The notes beneath the pieces are model-generated. The model worked only from the letters and a program-made list of their open reading frames with translations. It searched no databases and was not told the origin of the DNA. From assembly GCA_023663635.1 (NCBI GenBank), contig JAMPHD010000013.1:1-64000 (forward strand): 64,000 nucleotides of DNA, given 5' to 3'. This stretch comes from Acetatifactor muris (lineage in GTDB: Bacteria > Bacillota > Clostridia > Lachnospirales > Lachnospiraceae). Positions 17,896-26,085 of this stretch are shown piece by piece. Made by a program: the position numbers and the translations under genes. Position 1 is the first letter of the stretch. Each line of letters begins with the position of its first letter.

Positions 17896-18709
17896 CTATA
17901 CTTCCTCATTCCACCATGCGTCAAGGGTGTGATTTGACTCGCGCTCTTCAATCGGCGGCATTTTCATATAATCTCCATAAAGACCGGATAAATAATCCTC
18001 ATACCGAACCGGAGCCCACAAAGTCGTATCTTCAAAGGGCATTTCTACAATCGTTTCAAATATGCTCTGACGAAAAATTTCTCTTTTCCCATATCTTCCG
18101 GCAGCATTCGCTATATATCGCGACTTATCAAAATCTTTTATCGCAGCAAGGAAATTAAAAAGCTTATTCAAATTATAGGTGCCTATCATTTTGGCTATCA
18201 GCCATGGGATGGCAAATATAATTGTCTTGGGCAGAGTCTCCATGCGAAAATTTCTTTTACTAAGAAAAACCGCTCTTGTAAAAATCTTTAAAGTCCAATA
18301 CCACGCCTTAGCTGTAATGAGAGAATTCCCCATGCCGTCCAAAGGAAAAACATCCAGATACACGGAGGATATTTCTCTCCCGTTCCCTAACTTGTAATCA
18401 ATTAAGGTTGTCCGCGTATCCAGCATTTTCGGGAAAGAATACCCATATGTTCTATCATTATCAAAAAATGAAATTTTGTAATAACCTTCCCTATCCTTTA
18501 AAACATCCCGTAATTTTAAAAAATCTTTTCTCGGCATAGCTAAATCTATATCATCATCCCAAGGAATAAATCCCCCATGCCGAGCCCCCCCCTAAGAGCG
18601 TTCCTCCAACTATGAAATAACGGAGTTCGTTTTCCCGGCAGACTTTATCAAAATATTTAACCATGTCCAATTCTATATTTTTAATCTCTTCTAATCCAAT
18701 CTTCCTCAT
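17896..18709 (-). pseudogene. LicD-family phosphotransferase, frameshifted at a G8 tract (possible phase-off state)
   Basis: Translation from the ATG at 18709 gives MRKIGLEEIKNIELDMVKYF and later FIVGGTLLG, the usual LicD N-terminus. At a run of eight G (18585-18592) the frame shifts and hits a stop within about ten codons. In the +1-corrected frame the text continues RHGGFIPWDDDIDLAMPRKDF, the LicD metal-binding signature, and runs to the normal end at 17896. The total is 814 bases, one more than a multiple of three, so seven G would restore a 270-residue protein. LicD transfers phosphocholine-like groups from a CDP carrier to sugars. It is most likely an off-state, though an assembly error is possible. 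Confidence 0.85.
18585..18592 (-). repeat. G8 homopolymer causing +1 frameshift in licD-like gene
   Basis: Eight C on the plus strand (eight G in the coding strand) within the codons for GGTLLGGARH. Seven would keep the LicD frame. A homopolymer at the exact site of the break fits slipped-strand mispairing. Confidence 0.85.
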
Positions 18710-18774
18710 GTTGCCCACTTTACCTTTCCTTGTAGAAGAAATTACATTAGGGGAATGCGTTGCAATAATATTGT

Positions 18775-19305
18775 CTATATGATCCTTTTGGGAAACATAT
18801 AATAATCTCTAGCCAATCTAAGCACTTTTACCTGCCCGGTCTGCCGGAACCCCAATTTGGTATAGCATCTTATCGCGGATTCATTATCCCTGCGAACATA
18901 TAAGGAAACTCTCATTTCGTCCCTGTCCTTTGGAAAATACTCGCAGATACAGTGCGACATCGCATTTCCCATAACTCCCTTTCCTCGCCATTCCGGAAAA
19001 ACAAATAAATTGTGAAAGCATATGTCACTCCTCTTCACATGAAAAAAAGCTGCCTTCTCTCCTTTCAGGACGATGCCCAGGAAAGCAACCGGTACCCCCC
19101 CGTGCAGAACTCCTATATATCTTCCATTTGCCAATACCGATGCATGTATAAAATCCTGCTTGCAAAACGCTGCTATATTTTCTTGGTCGATCGGGCAATA
19201 CGTAAGATCATATGGATTGCTTTCCTGATACCCCCTCGGCACAATTAATGACATCACACATTCTGTTTTAATATGTTTTTCCAGAAAACTTTTCTGATTA
19301 TGCAT
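18775..19305 (-). CDS. GNAT-family N-acetyltransferase
   Basis: The 176-residue protein has the GNAT acetyl-CoA loop in LFVFPEWRGKGVMGNAM and the C-terminal LYVRRDNESAIRCYTKLGF motif. It likely N-acetylates an amino group on a sugar or amino-alcohol precursor, which fits the adjacent aminotransferase. The ATG at 19305 follows GGGAG by six bases. A longer frame reaches back into the aminotransferase gene and is not used. A G7 tract at 19095-19101 codes for Gly-Gly in frame. Confidence 0.82.
   Translation of the reverse strand: MHNQKSFLEKHIKTECVMSLIVPRGYQESNPYDLTYCPIDQENIAAFCKQDFIHASVLANGRYIGVLHGGVPVAFLGIVLKGEKAAFFHVKRSDICFHNLFVFPEWRGKGVMGNAMSHCICEYFPKDRDEMRVSLYVRRDNESAIRCYTKLGFRQTGQVKVLRLARDYYMFPKRII
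19095..19101 (-). repeat. G7 homopolymer inside the GNAT gene (in frame)
   Basis: Seven C on the plus strand, coding for HGGVP in the middle of the acetyltransferase. In-frame length is seven. Confidence 0.8.
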
Positions 19306-19325
19306 CTGCTCTCCCACTATGCGCC

Positions 19326-20399
19326 CTATAGTAATCCCCGTCTCCGCAAATCCTTCAATGCATCCGCCAATATTGTATTGTCCTCTTTGGTCAACGCACC
19401 AATATGCCCTACCCGAAACATCTTGTCGGACAACTCTCCTCCATTCGGACAAACCCAAATTCCATACTCGTCCTTCAACGTAATAAATATATCATATGCA
19501 GACACATTTAACGGATGGAGCGCCGTCACGGCATTGGACATATTTTCCGAGACAAAAGCGAGCGGTAAACCCTCTATTTTATGTCGAAAATCCTCTGCCA
19601 AATCCGCAACCTTTTGCACTTCATGATCCGGTCCACCCGCTAACTCAATCTCCTTCAGTCTCGCATGTATTTGGCGCAGGACGCTCACTGCAGGCGTAAA
19701 AGGAGTCTGTCCCCGCTCTCCATCCTTTAACGCACGTCTCAAGTCCAGATACATACACTTTGTACCGTGATCTTCCACACGCTTTATTGCTCTGTCTGAA
19801 AGTACAATTACAGAAACACCGGGAGGACAGGCGAGCGCTTTCTGGGAACCGGAAATCATAACATCCGCCCCCAGAGCAGACATATGGAACTCATCCGCCA
19901 GAAAGGAACTGATTGCATCTACCACTAAAAAAATATGGTTTCGCTTGCAAAACCGGCTGATCAGCTCCATATCATAGAGTACTCCCGTGGATGTCTCATT
20001 CATATTCACCAATAAACCGGTATAGCCCTGTCCATCATACTGTAAAAGCTGCTCTTCTTTTAAAGCTTTGCCAACATCAAGGGGGATGACCGTATGAGGT
20101 ACCTGATGAATCTCACACAATTCCACAAAGCGTTGTCCAAAACTGCCGCCATTTATCGCAAGGACCCTGTCGTCATGGTCAAAAACATTCATGATCACGG
20201 CTTCCATTGACGCCGTACCCGAACCCGTGATAAATACTGCTCTTGCATTATCCTCCGCCCCTGCAAACCGTTTCAGCAACCTCTCATTCTCCAACATGAC
20301 AGCAGAAAATTCCGAAGTCCTAAAATAAGGCACTTGCTCCGCACCAATTGCAAGAACCGTCCCACTCCCCATAACCGGTCCGACCGTAAAATTTAACAT
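19326..20399 (-). CDS. Class V PLP-dependent aminotransferase
   Basis: The 357-residue enzyme begins [13 protein letters not shown], a class V signature shared by serine-pyruvate, alanine-glyoxylate and 2-aminoethylphosphonate aminotransferases. It contains [12 protein letters not shown], the cofactor Asp in VVDAISSF, and the Schiff-base Lys in [13 protein letters not shown]. The last motif is closer to alanine-glyoxylate than to 2-aminoethylphosphonate enzymes, and no phosphoenolpyruvate mutase is nearby. The ATG at 20399 has GGAGG six bases upstream. Placed after a TagD-oxidoreductase fusion and before an acetyltransferase, it may aminate a small carbonyl compound that becomes a polysaccharide decoration. 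Confidence 0.85.
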   Translation of the reverse strand: MLNFTVGPVMGSGTVLAIGAEQVPYFRTSEFSAVMLENERLLKRFAGAEDNARAVFITGSGTASMEAVIMNVFDHDDRVLAINGGSFGQRFVELCEIHQVPHTVIPLDVGKALKEEQLLQYDGQGYTGLLVNMNETSTGVLYDMELISRFCKRNHIFLVVDAISSFLADEFHMSALGADVMISGSQKALACPPGVSVIVLSDRAIKRVEDHGTKCMYLDLRRALKDGERGQTPFTPAVSVLRQIHARLKEIELAGGPDHEVQKVADLAEDFRHKIEGLPLAFVSENMSNAVTALHPLNVSAYDIFITLKDEYGIWVCPNGGELSDKMFRVGHIGALTKEDNTILADALKDLRRRGLL

Positions 20400-20424
20400 G
20401 ATTACCCTCCATTTTGTAAAAAGT

Positions 20425-21744
20425 TCACAAAATAATCGTATCTTTTCTATTATCAAAATCTCCCATAATTTCAGAGATTGCCAAAGTTATATTCTCCGGT
20501 ATGTAAGTCTCAGATTTTCCCTTATTTACAGATCTTAAAAAGCTGACAATCGCATACCGGATGCCTTCTCCTTCAAGTTGATAAAAATATCGCTTATTCC
20601 TTTCCGAATTTTCATATCGCACTTCAAAATAGTCAGTCTTCCACCATGGCGCCGGTACATACACATAACCGTTTGTACCCGTGACCACCAACTCGCCCTC
20701 TGACTTTGCGCCATTAGCGACCTTTACGGATGCCACAGACCTATTATAAACAAACTCCACTTTTGTAAATATATCTTCTCCCGACTCATTGAGTCTCACC
20801 TTTATGGATTTTGAGCGATATTCCGTACCCAATATGGAAAATACCGCCAATAATCCAAACGGTCCCCATGAATACAAGCTGCCTCTTTGATCTCCATCCA
20901 TTTTTCTAAGACTGGTGCAGGTTGCATCCACCGACACCACATCCCCGATATAACCGCTCTTTACAAGCAATTGTAGTCTGGAAAAAGCTAACGCATACGC
21001 CGTTTTAATGGACTCCTGAAGAATACAACTGTGATCACGCGCGATTGCCATCAGCTCTTCAACCTCAGAAGCATTCATGGCCACCGGCGACTCACACAGA
21101 ACATGAATTCCCCTTTCCAATGCCGCCTTGATCTGTTGATAATGTCTGCCCGGATGTGATACCAGATACACCGCATTCACTTCATTCAAAAGCTCTTCAT
21201 ATGTTTCTCTAAATCTGACACTGCCTTTTAATGTATCCGATAAATTGGTCTCGCTGTCTGAGTGAACTGATACAATCTCAACTCCATTCACATAGGTGCT
21301 CTCGCGGGCAAGTTTCTCAAGTTCACTGCTTGAATTACCGACCAACCCAATGCGAAGCGTGTATGCCTTCTCCCGCAACCCGGAACTGGATACCCCTTGT
21401 GTCCGCTCTAAGTAAACGACTTTACAAAACTCTCTTAAGTAATCAAAATGCCCTTCCCAGTCTGATCCCACCGTAAAGATATCCACATCATATCGGCGAA
21501 TATCATCTATCTTTTGACCCTCGTACTCTTCGATAATGATTTCATCTGCCAAGCCCGTAGCCCGAACCGCTTCCACCCGCTCCTCCAAAGACTGTTTTAC
21601 ATTAATTTTCCCCCGCATCCGGTCAAACGAGTCAGAAGTGACACCTACGATCAGATAATCCCCCAATTCTTTTGCCCTCTCCAACAACCTGATGTGACCG
21701 TGATGAAACATATCATAGGTTCCATATGTAATGACCTTAATCAT
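20425..21744 (-). CDS. Fusion: TagD-like cytidylyltransferase + Gfo/Idh/MocA-type oxidoreductase
   Basis: The 439-residue protein starts with a complete TagD-type domain (residues 1-128): [10 protein letters not shown] with the HxGH nucleotidyl-transfer motif, and RTQGVSSS near its end. From residue 131 a Rossmann oxidoreductase follows ([20 protein letters not shown]). The catalytic Lys of the usual Glu-Lys-Pro motif is Ser219 here, so the second domain may be a binding or altered enzyme instead of a normal dehydrogenase. The TagF-like transferase gene just upstream in the operon is a candidate user of the CDP-activated product. Confidence 0.85.
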   Translation of the reverse strand: MIKVITYGTYDMFHHGHIRLLERAKELGDYLIVGVTSDSFDRMRGKINVKQSLEERVEAVRATGLADEIIIEEYEGQKIDDIRRYDVDIFTVGSDWEGHFDYLREFCKVVYLERTQGVSSSGLREKAYTLRIGLVGNSSSELEKLARESTYVNGVEIVSVHSDSETNLSDTLKGSVRFRETYEELLNEVNAVYLVSHPGRHYQQIKAALERGIHVLCESPVAMNASEVEELMAIARDHSCILQESIKTAYALAFSRLQLLVKSGYIGDVVSVDATCTSLRKMDGDQRGSLYSWGPFGLLAVFSILGTEYRSKSIKVRLNESGEDIFTKVEFVYNRSVASVKVANGAKSEGELVVTGTNGYVYVPAPWWKTDYFEVRYENSERNKRYFYQLEGEGIRYAIVSFLRSVNKGKSETYIPENITLAISEIMGDFDNRKDTIIL

Positions 21745-21766
21745 TTTTCCTCCACTGTTTCTACCG

Positions 21767-22927
21767 CTAATGCCGAATATTGCTCAACTCCAACAGACGT
21801 TTACACGCATCGCCATCATCATACTTATGTACAATATTCTTAACCCGTTTCCGCTCCTGCTCATAGGAATCATTCCCCAACGAAAGATCATTTAAGAACT
21901 GATAAAATTCTTCCTGTGTTTTAATCTTATACCCCGGCATATATTCCTCCGGATTATCAAAAACAAATCCTCTTTGTCTGCCGTACTCTTCTATATCAGG
22001 TATGACATATGCACAGGGTTTGTCTAATAACAAGAATTGTAGAGACACTGATGAATAGTCTCCAATCAGAACATCAATCTGCATAAGTAATTGATACAAA
22101 TCATATCCTAGCCTGACAAAATCATCATTTGAGCAAATACTTAAATTAGAAAAATCCGATAAATGATATTCCTCCAATGATTGCGCCCCATGCAGTTTTA
22201 CTATTAGTTTGTAATTGTATTGCTTTAACTTTTCATTCAACAGATTATAATCGTCCGCATCGAAAAGCGGAACCACCCGATTCTCCGGGGAATCGGAATA
22301 TCCCAAGTTCTCTGATCTTCTAAATGTCGGGAGCCACAGCAACAATTTATCATAGTTTCCTAATTGGTATCTCTCTCGCAATGGTCTATAAAAAGCCGAG
22401 GTAGTCGGTTCATTACATACGACCACATTGTCCTCGCTACAGAGATATTCCCGGGCGACGATCGGCACATAATAATCCCCTGATGTAGTCATATAGGTAA
22501 AGAAAAACTCGTCTCCATTATTAATATTTGTCAACGCTCCTGTTGTCTTGTAATCACTTGTTCCATGATTCATATGAATCACAATCTGTTCTTTACTTGG
22601 TTTAATTGGAATCTGGCCGGCCGTATAAAATACATGACCTGCGCGAAAAAAAGTCATAACAGACTTTAACTTTCCTACATATTTTACATTTAGATAATCC
22701 TTTCCTTTATATTTTAAATTTTCTATCCCACATACTATAGTATATTTTTCATTATATCCTTCCTCTACCAAATACTCTAACAGGGGTTTTAAATTATGTC
22801 GCAGTCCCTGACTTGAAATATAGAGTAAAATAATTCTATCATCCTTTACTGTCAATTTGTTTAAACAGGATAACGGTTTAAATATCAGATTCTTTAGTAT
22901 TTTTTTCACTCTAACATTTTTTAACAT
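21767..22927 (-). CDS. CDP-glycerol glycerophosphotransferase family (TagB/TagF-like)
   Basis: The 386-residue GT-B-like enzyme has the conserved His segment IVIHMNHGTSDY and the C-terminal LIGDYSSVSLQFLLLDKP, both typical of TagB/TagF family members. These move glycerol-phosphate or ribitol-phosphate from CDP to a glycan or teichoic chain at the membrane. The N-terminus lacks a long extension, so it is the single-domain type. The cytidylyltransferase fusion next to it probably provides the donor. Confidence 0.88.
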   Translation of the reverse strand: MLKNVRVKKILKNLIFKPLSCLNKLTVKDDRIILLYISSQGLRHNLKPLLEYLVEEGYNEKYTIVCGIENLKYKGKDYLNVKYVGKLKSVMTFFRAGHVFYTAGQIPIKPSKEQIVIHMNHGTSDYKTTGALTNINNGDEFFFTYMTTSGDYYVPIVAREYLCSEDNVVVCNEPTTSAFYRPLRERYQLGNYDKLLLWLPTFRRSENLGYSDSPENRVVPLFDADDYNLLNEKLKQYNYKLIVKLHGAQSLEEYHLSDFSNLSICSNDDFVRLGYDLYQLLMQIDVLIGDYSSVSLQFLLLDKPCAYVIPDIEEYGRQRGFVFDNPEEYMPGYKIKTQEEFYQFLNDLSLGNDSYEQERKRVKNIVHKYDDGDACKRLLELSNIRH

Positions 22928-22985
22928 ATTCTGTCTCCCCGTCCTGTCGTTTATGCAACCCGGAAACTGTTGTCATTAGAGCAGT

Positions 22986-23976
22986 TCATTTCTTTGCGAA
23001 CTTCCTGATCCTAAAAAGATTAATTATGGTTGATGCCATATATGGATTAATCTTAAACAAAATCCCGCGGAATTTTTGTTGTGCGGATACCGGAGCTTTT
23101 AATGCGCACAATGCCTGATCCCGGCAGACCTTTTTCAATGAATTATATAATTCCGGACATCTTTCTTGAGCTCCGCAACCGATCATAACATTAAGGCAGT
23201 CGCAATATGTATGCCAATTGCTAAACTCCCAAGCTTTCATAAGTTGCGGTGTCTTTTGGATAAAAGTATCCCTTATATACTTTTGGGCATTTACACTGCT
23301 GAGGATTGTTTCTTTCTTAAATTTTGAAGCTACGCTTTCAGGATCTCCCACCCTGTAATGATATACCTTCCGATTTCCCACGGCAATCCGTTCGGCATAC
23401 TGATATGCCTGCACAGAAAAGGCAAATCCTTCACCACAAGATAATCGAGGGTTAAAGCACAGATTATTATCAATGATCAAATCTCTGCGGATCATTTTAT
23501 TCCAAGGCGCAATTACTACCTTGTGGTATAACATCTCTATTGCCGCACGCTCCCCCGTCCAGACCTGTACCGTATCGTGAACCGTAAATTCACGCACTTT
23601 GCCAAAAAACTTATCCGCTGCCGGGGTGAGCGCTATTTCCGCATTATTATCTTTACACAAACCATAAAAGTAACTTACATAATCTCTTGAAATAATATCA
23701 TCCGAATCAACAATACAAATATACCCCCCCCGTTGACATATCAATTGCTGTATTTCGCGCGCGGGATACACCTGAATTTGCCTGATGGACTACAATGATC
23801 CTTGAGTCCATATTTGCATATTTATCAATAATCTCACCTGATCTGTCCGTAGACCCATCATCAATCAATATGATCTCAAGGTTTTCATAATCTTGCTCCA
23901 CGACTGACTGAATGCACTCCGCCAAGTATTTTTCTCCATTATATATTGCTATAATGACGGTAATTAATTCCTCCAT
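22986..23976 (-). pseudogene. Family 2 glycosyltransferase, frameshifted at a G8 tract (possible phase-off state)
   Basis: The first frame starts at 23976 with MEELITVIIAIYNGEKYLAE, has LIDDGSTDRSGEI and reaches ARNTAIDMSTGG, then stops shortly after a run of eight G (23724-23731). In the +1-corrected frame the protein continues GYICIVDSDDIISRDYV, the GT2 metal-binding region, and ends normally at 22986. The whole span is 991 bases, one more than a multiple of three, so seven G would restore about 329 residues. The downstream half has no convincing start of its own. As written it should not make an active transferase. Confidence 0.85.
23724..23731 (-). repeat. G8 homopolymer causing +1 frameshift in GT2 gene
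   Basis: Eight C on the plus strand, exactly where the GT2 frame breaks between the STGG and YICIVDSDD codons. Seven would restore the frame. The situation is the same as at 18585. Confidence 0.85.
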
Positions 23977-24010
23977 CCTGATTCATCCCTTTCATAACAT
24001 CGTACACAGT

Positions 24011-25129
24011 TCATTCCTCTATGTCCTTCAAGTATTGATAGGCCTTATCCCGCCATTCTGCCAAACGATCATCCACTTCCAAATATTTAATCTCTCTTTG
24101 AATCTTCTCCTCCAGATCTGCCGGTTTTACCGCCCTTCTCTGTTCCAACCCGAGCATAGACAGCAGACTGATCAGTTTCTCCGCATTGCCATACCCTTGG
24201 CCGCGAATAAACGTAACAAATCTGCGCCGGGCGATCACTGACAGGATCGTGCCATGAAAGGTATCCGTCACCACGTATTCCGCATTTGCAAAATATGAAA
24301 GAACCTCAAGAGGAGAACAATCCACGAAAGTGTTTCGGATATTCTGGATTCCACCCAAGCACACTATTGTCAATTTTCGGTTTACCGCAAATCTTTTAAT
24401 TTCATCACATTCCGCTTTTGAAAACCTTCCCGAATATCCATACACCAAAAGATATTTTTGATGTAAAGGCTTTTCTTCCGGAATATGCCGGCTCCAATCA
24501 TAAATCAATACCGGATCCAGATGTATGGGCGGTTCCTTTCCCAAAATCGCGCGAACAATGTCCTGTGAATTTCTGTCTCTCACGGAAATATAGGCAAGTT
24601 TACTCAAATCTTCCCTCAGGGTCTCTGTAATACCGGATTTTTCGATCTTGTCCAATGTGGTATTTCCAAAAGACGCCGCATATGAAACTACTTTGGCGGC
24701 GCAGTTGCCGTACCCGAACAATTCTCTGGAATATCCGACATTTGCATTGTTCTGAACACAGTTAAATACCTCATCGCTTCCTATCACCAATAAATCCAAT
24801 TGGGGAGAATAATTCATGTGCTCCTTATCAATTCCCAAAAGAGGAAAGTATCGTTTTGCGTAATTTTTCTTATATCGGATAAAGCGGATTTTATCTTTTA
24901 GAGACGCTTTACAGCGCAAAATCTCCCAAACTTTCCGTATTTCACGCTGCAGTCCCTTTGGTTCTCCATTGCCTGTCAGACATTTTCCCGGGTGATAATC
25001 GACAAACTCCACCTGCCCCCCCGTTTCCTCCAACACCTTCTTTAAGGCATATGCCTGCAAAAATGAACCGTAATTTTGGATCCTCTGCATGGAAAGAATC
25101 CCTATCCTTCCCATCCTTATACACCCCAT
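24011..25129 (-). CDS. Polysaccharide pyruvyl transferase family protein
   Basis: The 372-residue protein begins GRIGILSMQRIQNYGSFLQA and later shows YAASFGNTTL and the VVTDTFHGTILSVIARR motif of the pyruvyl transferase family (PF04230; CsaB, WcaK). These add pyruvate ketals from phosphoenolpyruvate to sugars, and some members have other glycan roles. The start is uncertain: the ATG at 25129 overlaps the end of the Alg13-like gene, and an ATG at 25114 gives a more family-like N-terminus. A G7 tract at 25016-25022 lies in frame at ETGGQ. Confidence 0.85.
   Translation of the reverse strand: MGCIRMGRIGILSMQRIQNYGSFLQAYALKKVLEETGGQVEFVDYHPGKCLTGNGEPKGLQREIRKVWEILRCKASLKDKIRFIRYKKNYAKRYFPLLGIDKEHMNYSPQLDLLVIGSDEVFNCVQNNANVGYSRELFGYGNCAAKVVSYAASFGNTTLDKIEKSGITETLREDLSKLAYISVRDRNSQDIVRAILGKEPPIHLDPVLIYDWSRHIPEEKPLHQKYLLVYGYSGRFSKAECDEIKRFAVNRKLTIVCLGGIQNIRNTFVDCSPLEVLSYFANAEYVVTDTFHGTILSVIARRRFVTFIRGQGYGNAEKLISLLSMLGLEQRRAVKPADLEEKIQREIKYLEVDDRLAEWRDKAYQYLKDIEE
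25016..25022 (-). repeat. G7 homopolymer inside the pyruvyl transferase gene (in frame)
   Basis: Seven C on the plus strand near the gene's 5' end, coding for Gly-Gly in LEETGGQVEF. A one-base slip would abolish nearly the whole protein. Confidence 0.8.
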
Positions 25130-25614
25130 TCTCTTACCATCTCTTCCAAGCGTTCGTTGAATGCCCGATTATGGCTCGACATTTCTCCATTGCGTTCCCT
25201 GCAATATTCCTCATATTTGGCGATCACATCCGAGAGTCTTCCGATATCCTCCACCACAATAATATTTCCCATCCGCTCTTCCACCAACCTGCAAAACTCT
25301 AACTGGTGATCATTCACATGTTCACCATACCGTTTCTGTCTCGGGACAACGATGGGAATTTTGCCTGATTGTAATGGCATCAGAAAACTCGCAGGGCCAC
25401 CATGGGTGACTACGATACTTGCTCTCTCAATATTTTCCTTCATCCGATCATAGGGAAATAGCTTTTGCCAACTGCAAAATCTCGGTTCATAATCGCTGAA
25501 ACCTGTCTGCATGATGACCTCTTCCCCGATCAGGCCCTGCTCTTTCAAGCCATCCATCGCCTGAATCAGGCGATCAAACTGTTGCTCGTGCGTACCTACG
25601 GTCACAAATATCAT
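25117..25614 (-). CDS. Alg13/EpsF-like glycosyltransferase catalytic subunit
   Basis: The 165-residue protein begins MIFVTVGTHEQQFDRLIQAM, has VVTHGGPASFL and IPIVVPRQKRYGEHVNDHQ, the UDP-sugar binding half of the MurG-like fold seen in Alg13 and PssE. It pairs with the Alg14/PssD-like product of the upstream gene to form a two-subunit transferase. The ATG at 25614 follows GGAGCC by five bases; longer starts overlap the neighbour. The likely second sugar is added directly after the priming step. Confidence 0.88.
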   Translation of the reverse strand: MIFVTVGTHEQQFDRLIQAMDGLKEQGLIGEEVIMQTGFSDYEPRFCSWQKLFPYDRMKENIERASIVVTHGGPASFLMPLQSGKIPIVVPRQKRYGEHVNDHQLEFCRLVEERMGNIIVVEDIGRLSDVIAKYEEYCRERNGEMSSHNRAFNERLEEMVREWGV

Positions 25615-25634
25615 GATTTGGCTCCTATCGGCTC

Positions 25635-26084
25635 CTAAAAAATACTGCCCAGATTTATCGCCTTGGGATATACCTGTTTCATCTCTTCCCACTGTACGAT
25701 AAATTTATCCGCAATGGGATACACTAAGCGTCCGGTCAGAGTCGGCTTGTTGACGCGATCAAACACTTCAATATAGATCAATTTCTTCCTCATTAATTTA
25801 GCAATGTAAAAAAACGGAACCGCCACTGCCGCTCCGGATGAGATCAGTAGATCCGGTTTTTCCTTTCTCAAAACTTTGACGGCTACCCCCGTGTTGCGGA
25901 TCAGATTTTTAATATTGCGATTTGTGGGATAATAGCAGGAATACACCCTTTCGCCTCTCAGAAGGCTCCGGGCATCCTCTTTGTCAAAAGTCACCCAGAA
26001 TCGCTCCCTGTCCTGCCAAAAGGGCTTTAACATATATAAATGAGTGAGATGACCTCCCGAAGATCCCACCAGACAGATTTTCAC
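25635..26084 (-). CDS. Alg14/EpsE-like glycosyltransferase membrane-anchor subunit
   Basis: The 149-residue protein starts KICLVGSSGGHLTHLYML, the glycine-rich acceptor-binding loop of Alg14/PssD and of the MurG N-terminal half. A short hydrophobic segment AVAVPFFYIAKLM fits the membrane contact. It recruits the Alg13-like subunit encoded immediately downstream. It starts directly after the stop of the priming transferase gene. Confidence 0.88.
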   Translation of the reverse strand: MKICLVGSSGGHLTHLYMLKPFWQDRERFWVTFDKEDARSLLRGERVYSCYYPTNRNIKNLIRNTGVAVKVLRKEKPDLLISSGAAVAVPFFYIAKLMRKKLIYIEVFDRVNKPTLTGRLVYPIADKFIVQWEEMKQVYPKAINLGSIF

Positions 26085-26085
26085 T

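Noticed and set aside
17189-18709. Complete phosphocholine (lic1-type) pathway
   Set aside because: Only LicC- and LicD-like genes are present. There is no choline kinase (LicA) or choline permease (LicB), so choline as substrate is not supported.
19326-20399. 2-aminoethylphosphonate pathway (aminotransferase plus LicC-like enzyme)
   Set aside because: No phosphoenolpyruvate mutase or phosphonopyruvate decarboxylase is present, and the PLP-lysine motif is closer to alanine-glyoxylate enzymes.
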